From: Rhizobium esperanzae
Lineage (GTDB): Bacteria; Pseudomonadota; Alphaproteobacteria; Rhizobiales; Rhizobiaceae
DNA: 64,000 bases
Assembly: GCF_002204185.1 (NCBI RefSeq)
Contig: NZ_MXPU01000024.1
Location: 1 to 64,000 of the forward strand
Direction of reading: 5' to 3'
The number at the start of each line of letters is the position of its first letter. Positions within the stretch are counted from its first letter, which is position 1. Position numbers and translations under genes: made by a program. Of this stretch, positions 58,135 to 64,000 are shown in pieces. The notes beneath the pieces were generated by a model that was not told the DNA's origin, did not search any database, and was given only the letters and a program-made list of their open reading frames with translations.

Positions 58135-59952
58135 ATGAAGACTGCAATTTCTTTGGCTGGCGCCGTCGAGCCGGGCGTGCTCCGCCGTTATGCGAGCGAT
58201 CAGATGGTAACCCTTGCCAAGCTCGTCGTCGAGAACGCCTTCCAGCCGATTGTCGAAGCCGGCACCGGTACTGTCTTCGGTTACGAGTCCCTGATGCGCG
58301 GCCAGGAGCGCATCGGTTACGAAACGCCGGCCGACATTCTGGACGAGGCGCATCGGACCGGTCAGCTGCTGCAGCTCGAACAGATGGTTGCCAGCCGCGC
58401 GCTCGCCAAGTTCGCGACGCTGTCGAATTTCTCCACCGCGACGCTGTTCCTCAATCTCGATGTCCGGCTGATCCCCGATGGTGAGCGCCTGGTCGAGAGC
58501 CTGCTGCAACACCTGCGGACGGCCAATATTCCGCCGTCCTCCATCTGTTTCGAGTTCTCCGAACGTTTCGACAATACCAGCGTGCCGGAATTTGCCGCCC
58601 TGGTTTCCACGCTGCGCAAGGCCGGCTTCAAGCTGGCGATCGACGATTTCGGCGTCGGTCACGGCGAGATGAAGCTGCTTTGCGATCATGCCGTCGACTA
58701 TCTGAAGATCGACCGGCATTTCGTCGCCGAGATCGACCGCAGCCCGCGCAAGCGTCATCTGCTGAAGAGCATCGTCAACATTGCCCATGTGCTCGGCACC
58801 CGCGTCATCGCCGAAGGCATCGAAACCGAGGCCGAATTCATCGCCTGCCGCGAATATGGTGTCGATCTCGTCCAGGGCTGGTTCATCTCGCGGCCGACCA
58901 CGCATATGTCGGAGCTGGCGCCATCCTTCCCGCATCTGCAGGAGCTCGGCAAGAGCAAGCGGGCGAGCCAGTCGCTCGACGAAATCCTCATCCGCAAGCA
59001 GATCGAACTCCTGCCGACGGTCTACGAAAACGACAGCATCGACAGCGTCTTCGAGCTCTTCCGCCGAAATCCGCGCCAGGCCTTCTTTCCCGTCCTCAAC
59101 GCCAATAGCGAACCGCGCGGCATCATCCACGAGCAGCATCTCAAAGAGTATATTTATCAGCCCTTTGGCCGTGACCTCCTGAAGAACAAGATGTACGAGC
59201 GCTCCATTTCGCATTTCGTCGAGATGGCGCCGATCGTCGGCCTCGACAGCGATGCCGAGCAGCTGATGGCGATCTTCGCCAATATGGAAGGCAGCAACTG
59301 CCTGATCCTGACCGACAATATGCGTTATGCCGGCGTTGTTTCCGCCGCTTCGCTGATCAAGGTCATCAACGAGAAACAGCTGAAGACCGCCCAGGACCAG
59401 AACCCTCTGACCGGCCTGCCGGGCAATCGCGCCATCCGCGATTTCATGCGCCAGTCCGGCCGCGACGGCGATGAGGTCCGCCATTTCTGCTATTGCGACT
59501 TCGACAACTTCAAGCCGTTCAACGATGCCTACGGCTTCCATCTCGGCGACCACGCGATCTCGCTGTTTGCCGCGCTGATGCGCCGCTATTTCTTCGCCGA
59601 GCGGCATTTTCTCGGCCATGTCGGCGGCGATGATTTCTTCATCGGCGTCGTCGGCTGGACGAAGGAGGAGCTGGCCGAGATCCTCGACCGGCTGATCAGC
59701 GATTTCCACGACGACGTGCTCGATCTTTATTCCGACGAGCACCGCGCCGCCGGCCGCATCCTCGGCCACGATCGCACCGGCACTGAGGCCCTGTTCCCGC
59801 TGATGCGCTGCTCGATCGGCGTTCTCGAACTGCCGGAAGGCCTCGTCATCGACGATATCAACCGCGTGAGCGCCGAAATCGCCGTCATCAAGTCGGCCGC
59901 CAAGGAGAGCGAGGAGGGCCTCGCCTTCCATTTCCTCGGCGAGGCGAATTGA
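58135..59952 (+). CDS. EAL-CBS-GGDEF domain cyclic-di-GMP protein
   Basis: A 605-residue cytosolic signalling protein. The EAL domain comes first (about 30-260): YESLMRG in place of EALLR, FLNLDV, FEFSERF, DDFGVG, KIDRHFV, AEGIETE and VQGWF keep the metal and catalytic residues, so phosphodiesterase activity is likely. Two CBS-like motifs follow (about 285-415). The C-terminal GGDEF domain (about 420-600) starts DPLTGL-like as QNPLTGLPGNRA and has VGGDDFF, with D in place of E, so cyclase activity is doubtful. The order EAL-CBS-GGDEF is known from few protein families. Confidence 0.88.
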   Translation: MKTAISLAGAVEPGVLRRYASDQMVTLAKLVVENAFQPIVEAGTGTVFGYESLMRGQERIGYETPADILDEAHRTGQLLQLEQMVASRALAKFATLSNFSTATLFLNLDVRLIPDGERLVESLLQHLRTANIPPSSICFEFSERFDNTSVPEFAALVSTLRKAGFKLAIDDFGVGHGEMKLLCDHAVDYLKIDRHFVAEIDRSPRKRHLLKSIVNIAHVLGTRVIAEGIETEAEFIACREYGVDLVQGWFISRPTTHMSELAPSFPHLQELGKSKRASQSLDEILIRKQIELLPTVYENDSIDSVFELFRRNPRQAFFPVLNANSEPRGIIHEQHLKEYIYQPFGRDLLKNKMYERSISHFVEMAPIVGLDSDAEQLMAIFANMEGSNCLILTDNMRYAGVVSAASLIKVINEKQLKTAQDQNPLTGLPGNRAIRDFMRQSGRDGDEVRHFCYCDFDNFKPFNDAYGFHLGDHAISLFAALMRRYFFAERHFLGHVGGDDFFIGVVGWTKEELAEILDRLISDFHDDVLDLYSDEHRAAGRILGHDRTGTEALFPLMRCSIGVLELPEGLVIDDINRVSAEIAVIKSAAKESEEGLAFHFLGEAN

Positions 59953-60029
59953 CGCCCTTGCCGCTTCCAGCCTTCCCAAGCCGGCCGGGCTGATCTATTC
60001 CGAACCTTCTGGATCAGGAGGGTCGCGCC

Positions 60030-61034
60030 ATGTCATTGCCTCAGGAAATGCGTTTCGTCGATCTCAAATCCTTCGGCGGGCCTGATGTGATGGTGATCGG
60101 CAAGCGTCCTCTGCCGGTGGCCGGCGAAGGCGAGGTCCTCGTGCGCGCCGAGGCGATCGGCGTCAACCGTCCCGATATTGCCCAGCGGCAGGGCAGCTAT
60201 CCCCCGCCCAAGGATGCGAGCCCGATTCTCGGGCTGGAGCTATCCGGTGAAATCGTCGGCGTCGGGCCTGGCGTCCGCGGCTATGCGGTCGGCGACAAGG
60301 TCTGCGGCCTCGCCAATGGCGGCGCCTATGCCGAATATTGCCTGCTGCCAGCCGGTCAGATCCTGCCCTTTCCCAAGGGATACGACGCTGTAAAGGCCGC
60401 GGCGCTTCCCGAGACCTTCTTCACCGTCTGGGCAAATCTCTTCCAGATGGCCGGGCTGACCGAAGGCGAGAGCGTGCTGATCCATGGCGGCACGAGCGGC
60501 ATCGGCACCACCGCCATCCAGCTCGCCCGCGCCTTCGGCGCCGAGGTCTATGCCACCGCCGGCTCGACGGAAAAATGCGAGGCCTGCGAAAAGCTCGGCG
60601 CCAAACGAGGGATCAACTATAGGAGCGAGGATTTCGCCGCGGTGATCAAGGCCGAGACCGGCCAGGGTGTCGATGTCATCCTCGACATGATCGGCGCCGC
60701 CTATTTCGAGCGCAACATCGCCTCGCTTGCCAAGGACGGCTGCCTGTCGATCATCGCCTTCCTCGGCGGGGCCGTCGCCGAAAAGGTCAATCTCTCGCCG
60801 ATCATGGTCAAGCGGCTGACGGTCACTGGCTCCACCATGCGCCCGCGCACCGCCGAAGAAAAACGCGCCATCCGCGACGACCTGCTTTCCGAAGTCTGGC
60901 CGCTGCTGGAGGCCGGCACGGTCGCCCCCGTGATCCACAAGGTCTTCGCCTTCGAGCATGTCGTCGAGGCGCACCGGCTGCTGGAAGAGGGCAGCCATGT
61001 CGGCAAGGTCATGCTGCGCGTCAGCCGAGCATGA
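60030..61034 (+). CDS. NAD(P)H:quinone oxidoreductase (zinc-independent MDR, PIG3-like)
   Basis: A 334-residue protein. The GroES-like part has EVLVRAEAIGVNRPDIAQRQ, GSYPPPKDASPILGLELSGE and the NAD(P) motif VLIHGGTSGIGTTAIQLARA. It has no zinc cysteines, so it is a quinone-oxidoreductase-like MDR protein of the TP53I3/PIG3 type. FTVWANLF and YRSEDFAAVIKAETG-GVDVILD are typical. The last codons and the TGA lie inside the palindromic element downstream. Confidence 0.87.
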   Translation: MSLPQEMRFVDLKSFGGPDVMVIGKRPLPVAGEGEVLVRAEAIGVNRPDIAQRQGSYPPPKDASPILGLELSGEIVGVGPGVRGYAVGDKVCGLANGGAYAEYCLLPAGQILPFPKGYDAVKAAALPETFFTVWANLFQMAGLTEGESVLIHGGTSGIGTTAIQLARAFGAEVYATAGSTEKCEACEKLGAKRGINYRSEDFAAVIKAETGQGVDVILDMIGAAYFERNIASLAKDGCLSIIAFLGGAVAEKVNLSPIMVKRLTVTGSTMRPRTAEEKRAIRDDLLSEVWPLLEAGTVAPVIHKVFAFEHVVEAHRLLEEGSHVGKVMLRVSRA

Positions 61035-61139
61035 TGCCGAAAAGTGTGAACGGTTTTCGGGCTACATCATGCTCTAACTCTTTTAATCTAGAACAGGATT
61101 CAGGTTTTAGGCCGACTCGGCCTAAAATCATCCTGTTCT
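61028..61139. repeat. Double hairpin element between convergent genes
   Basis: AGCATGATGCCGAAAA / TTTTCGG..CATCATGCT (61028-61073) and AGAACAGGAT..TTTTAGGCCGA / TCGGCCTAAAA..ATCCTGTTCT (61090-61139) are two stem-loops. They could end transcription from both sides. The stop codons of both neighbours lie within it (TGA 61032-61034; TGA 61128-61130 on the minus strand). Confidence 0.7.
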
Positions 61140-62549
61140 GAGGGTCAGCGAGACGCCGACGGCGAGAATGCCCGGCAGCGCCATCAGCAGATAAAGCCAA
61201 TGCGCTGCCGACAGCGCGCCCGACATGCCGCCCGGATCGACGAGGCCGGCGCCATTGGCGATGACGCCGGCGAAAGCCGCACCGAAGGCGCCGCCAAGCG
61301 AGCTCATCGTCGGGATTGCCGCCGAGGCCTTGTCCTGTTCGTTGCTGGCAACAAGCTTCAGCACCATGGCGACGAGATGCGCCCAGCCGAGACCGATACC
61401 GAAGCCCATCATGAACATGGCGGCCGCTGCCGGCAGGATGAGCGGCAAATCCCCCTGCGGATTTTCGTTGGCGAGAAATACCGCCAGCGAAGCGGTCGCC
61501 GCCGCCTCGATCAGCGCGCCGGCGACAATCGCCAGATAGGCCTGTCGGCCACTCAACGAACTGCCGATGAAGGCGGCGAAGGTCCAGCCGAGGGCGACCA
61601 GCGCCACGAGATAACCGGAGATCAGCGGCGTTACCCCGTGCAGCACCTGCAGGAAATAGGGAATGAAGACCTCGCTGACGAGCACGACGGTCATGGCGAG
61701 CATTGCCAGGTAGACGCGGCAAATCGGTCGGGAAAGGCTGACGGCGCCGGACGGCAGCAGCCGGTTGCGGCTTCGGCCCTCGATGCCGAGCATGGCCGAG
61801 ACCGCGACGACCGAGGCGATGATCAGCAGGGCTTTGATGGCTGTCACGTCGATCGCGCCGGCCGCACTGACCATCAGCACGGCGGTAAGCAGCAGCCCAA
61901 TCTGCAGGACCGGTGTTCCCGCCTGGTCGCGCTCATCCCTGGCCTCGGGCAAAAGCCGCGGCGCCAGCGCCGCCATCGCAAGACCGAGCGGTACGAGCAC
62001 GATGAAGGCGTAGCGCCAATCGCTGCCTGACGAAAAGAAGCCGCCGAGCGTCGGCCCGATGACGGTCGCCACACCCCAGATCGCCGCATAGAGCGTCGAG
62101 GCTTTTCGCCATAGTGGTTCCGGGTAGACATAGCGGATGAAGGCATAGCCGAGGGCAGCCAGCGCACCCGTCCCTAGGCCCTGGACGGCGCGGCCGATCA
62201 GCACCACCGGCATCGAAGGGCCGATTGCCGCGACCATGCTGCCCACGCCGAAGACCAGCGCCGCGATCACGTAGACCACGCGGAGCCCGATTCCCCGCGG
62301 GCGCATGGCGACGAAGATCGAACCGAGAATGGCGGCCGCCACGAACAGGCTCGTCACCCAGGAAATCAGGGCAAGGCCGCCGATATCGCGCACGATCGAG
62401 GGCGTGATGGTGGCGGTGATGTAACTCTCGACAGCATAAAGCGTCACGCCGCCGGCAAGCATGAAGGTCGCCGGCAGGTGTTCCGGCAGGAACAGGCGGA
62501 AGACGGAACTGGCGTTCGGAATGGAAATAGTCTGGTCGATATCGGACAT
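61128..62549 (-). CDS. MFS transporter (DHA2-like drug efflux)
   Basis: A 473-residue transporter with about 14 hydrophobic helices. Visible signatures: SIVRDIGGLALISWVTSLFV (helix 2 region), a DHA-type motif A-like loop FVAMRPRGIGLRVVYV, GRAVQGLGTGALAALGYAFI (motif C-like), LAMAALAPRLLPEARDERDQ (central loop). It is transcribed divergently from an HTH regulator 103 bp away that may control it. Substrate unknown. Confidence 0.83.
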   Translation of the reverse strand: MSDIDQTISIPNASSVFRLFLPEHLPATFMLAGGVTLYAVESYITATITPSIVRDIGGLALISWVTSLFVAAAILGSIFVAMRPRGIGLRVVYVIAALVFGVGSMVAAIGPSMPVVLIGRAVQGLGTGALAALGYAFIRYVYPEPLWRKASTLYAAIWGVATVIGPTLGGFFSSGSDWRYAFIVLVPLGLAMAALAPRLLPEARDERDQAGTPVLQIGLLLTAVLMVSAAGAIDVTAIKALLIIASVVAVSAMLGIEGRSRNRLLPSGAVSLSRPICRVYLAMLAMTVVLVSEVFIPYFLQVLHGVTPLISGYLVALVALGWTFAAFIGSSLSGRQAYLAIVAGALIEAAATASLAVFLANENPQGDLPLILPAAAAMFMMGFGIGLGWAHLVAMVLKLVASNEQDKASAAIPTMSSLGGAFGAAFAGVIANGAGLVDPGGMSGALSAAHWLYLLMALPGILAVGVSLTLRTG

Positions 62550-62651
62550 GGGATGCTCCCGATGTTTTTGCTGGCGGATTATTATTTTCCAAGTTATAAA
62601 TTGGAAAATTGCACGTCGCTGCGATTAAAACAAGAGTTCACTTGGAGAAAT

Positions 62652-63275
62652 ATGCGTCAGTCCCCGGCCAACCGAATTCTGATCCTGCTCAAGACCGAGG
62701 GCCCGCAGCTTGGCTCGGCAATCGGCGATGCGCTTGGCATTTCCAGCGAGGCCGCCCGCCAGCAGCTGGCGAAGATGGCAGAGGAGGGGTTGGTGCAGCC
62801 GGTCACCGTTGCCGCTGCCGGCAGGGGCAGGCCGCGTCAGCTCTGGCACCTGACTGCGGCCGGCAATCGCCGCTTCCCCGATGGCCATGCCGAACTGACG
62901 GCCAATCTCCTCGGCACCCTCGTTGATCAGCTTGGGGCGGGAGCGCTTGACACCGTCATCGCCGCCCGCGAGGTCGAGACGCTGAAGCGCTATCGCCACG
63001 AGCTCGAAAACGCCAGCGACCTTGCCGCGCGCGTCGAGGGCCTGGCCGCGATCCGCACCCGCGAGGGTTATATGGCCGACAGTTGGCAGCAGGCGGACGG
63101 CTCGTTCATGCTGGTTGAAAATCACTGTCCGATCTGCGCGGCTGCCACCGCCTGCGCCGGCTTCTGCCGCTCCGAGCTCGAAACCTTCCGCGCCGCCCTC
63201 GGCGCAGACGTCGAGCGTAGCGAACATATCCTCACCGGCGCCCGCCGCTGCGCTTACCGCATCACGGCGCGTTAA
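62652..63275 (+). CDS. HTH regulator with C-terminal cysteine cluster (SufR/ArsR-like)
   Basis: A 207-residue regulator from ATG 62652, preceded by TTGGAGAA. The winged helix is ILILLKTEGPQLGSAIGDAL, GISSEAARQQLAKMAEEGLV. C-terminal cysteines CPICAAATACAGFC and a later RRCAYR could bind an Fe-S cluster, as in SufR-like proteins. Divergent from the MFS transporter, so it may repress it; the ligand is unknown. Confidence 0.78.
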   Translation: MRQSPANRILILLKTEGPQLGSAIGDALGISSEAARQQLAKMAEEGLVQPVTVAAAGRGRPRQLWHLTAAGNRRFPDGHAELTANLLGTLVDQLGAGALDTVIAAREVETLKRYRHELENASDLAARVEGLAAIRTREGYMADSWQQADGSFMLVENHCPICAAATACAGFCRSELETFRAALGADVERSEHILTGARRCAYRITAR

Positions 63276-63318
63276 GGCATGGCGATTGAAGCGGGCGTGT
63301 GCCCTGCACTGCCTGCAA

Positions 63319-64000
63319 TCAGGCCGGCTGCCGCGCCTGCCGCCTGCTGCTTTCCAGATGGAGCAACGCCCCAACCGCCGCCAGGCCGGAGGCGGCGCCG
63401 ACGAAGGCGGTGCCGGAATAGTCGGTGAGCGATGTGCCGAAGGCGAAGAGCCCGGCGGCGATGCCGGTGCCGATGAAGGTGTTGAGCGAGAGCAGCGAGG
63501 TTCCGAGCCCCGGCCGGTCGGCGATCAGATCCTGCAGATAGGTGATCGGCACGCTGAGAATTGCCGCCGCGCCGCAGGCGTTGACGAGCAGCAGCGCATA
63601 GATGTGCCAGGGCGAGGACGCAAATCCGAGCAGCAGCAGATAGGCGCAGTAGATCAGCGCGCCGAAGGCGAGCACATACGCGGTGCGGAAGCGCCGCTGC
63701 GCCATGCCCCACATCATCATGAACGGCATTTCGAGAAGCGCCGTCAGCCCGGCGATGAAACCGACGTCAGCGACGTTTCCGCCCGCCGCACGGGTGATGA
63801 TCAGCGGCAGAAGCATGCCGTTCAGCCGCTGCAGAGCGAAAAGCAGCGACATGATGACGACGCGGATCAGCACGTTCGGCATGAAGATCCGTTTCAGCGA
63901 AGCGAGGAAACCCACCGGATCGGGAGCAGGGCCGGTGCTGCCGTTGCCGGGGGCGAAGAAGAAATACAGGCAGAAGCAGGTGCAGCTGGCGAGTGCGGCG
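63319..64000 (-). CDS. MFS sugar efflux transporter (SetA-like), C-terminal part
   Basis: The frame enters from the right edge (FCLYFFFAPGNGSTGPAPDP, VGFLASLKRIFMPNVLIRVV) and ends at 63319. The visible 227 residues contain six hydrophobic helices with LFALQRLNGMLLPLIITRAA, GLTALLEMPFMMMWGMAQRR, FRTAYVLAFGALIYCAYLLL and LQDLIADRPGLGTSLLSLNT, typical of SetA/SotB-type sugar exporters. The N-terminal half is outside the window. Confidence 0.8.
   Translation of the reverse strand, partial: AALASCTCFCLYFFFAPGNGSTGPAPDPVGFLASLKRIFMPNVLIRVVIMSLLFALQRLNGMLLPLIITRAAGGNVADVGFIAGLTALLEMPFMMMWGMAQRRFRTAYVLAFGALIYCAYLLLLGFASSPWHIYALLLVNACGAAAILSVPITYLQDLIADRPGLGTSLLSLNTFIGTGIAAGLFAFGTSLTDYSGTAFVGAASGLAAVGALLHLESSRRQARQPA

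Overview
The window looks like a chromosomal segment of a fast-growing rhizobium (Rhizobium leguminosarum/etli type). The grounds are high GC with strong GC3 bias, a betI-betB-betA glycine-betaine cluster, a cysH-cysD-cysN cluster with an APS-type reductase and a separate cysN, rhizobial small proteins, and several families of alphaproteobacterial palindromic intergenic repeats. No rRNA, tRNA or CRISPR array was recognised. Species assignment is inference.

Layout. 1-13.7 kb is host DNA. It holds the 5' part of a giant repeat protein without signal peptide, a small secreted protein, an alpha/beta hydrolase, two look-alike ArsR + AHSA1 cassettes (one with a glutathione S-transferase, one beside a GFA-fold protein), a BNR-repeat protein, a three-gene envelope/stress operon (8.5-10.5 kb), an AAC(3)-like acetyltransferase, a YidB-like protein, a 271-bp MITE-like element and a dienelactone-hydrolase-like protein whose nucleophile is alanine. 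13.7-14.5 kb is gene-free and carries a roughly 235-bp direct duplication and palindromic repeats.

14.5-37.9 kb is a phage-derived cassette, almost all on the + strand. In order it holds a spike-base protein like the RcGTA head-spike gene, small and large terminase, portal, scaffold-like protein, major capsid protein, accessory, adaptor and stabilisation proteins, internal/ejection-type proteins, tail fibre, holin, SAR endolysin, overlapping Rz/Rz1 spanins, an SGNH-type fibre and a DUF1515 protein. No integrase, repressor, replication gene or flanking att site was found. Between ejection and lysis genes lies a more AT-rich cargo block with two SAM methyltransferases and an acyltransferase; one methyltransferase is split by a G8 tract and the acyltransferase by an in-frame TAA. 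Two other cassette genes have single-base frameshifts.

38-64 kb is host DNA again: a DegP/HtrA protease, a LacI-type regulator, a class A penicillin-binding protein, a peroxiredoxin-like protein, sulfate assimilation genes opposite an Rrf2 regulator, a DUF6152/DUF6644-like pair (the second frameshifted), betIBA with a BetI-type operator, an HdeD-like membrane protein, an orphan ParD-like antitoxin, an EAL-CBS-GGDEF protein, a quinone oxidoreductase, and two MFS transporters around a cysteine-rich HTH regulator.

The most interesting item is the structural-plus-lysis phage cassette without integration or replication genes. It could be a decaying prophage or a domesticated particle-forming locus. 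Several disruptions are one-base changes in short homopolymers, so sequencing error must be excluded before reading them as biology.
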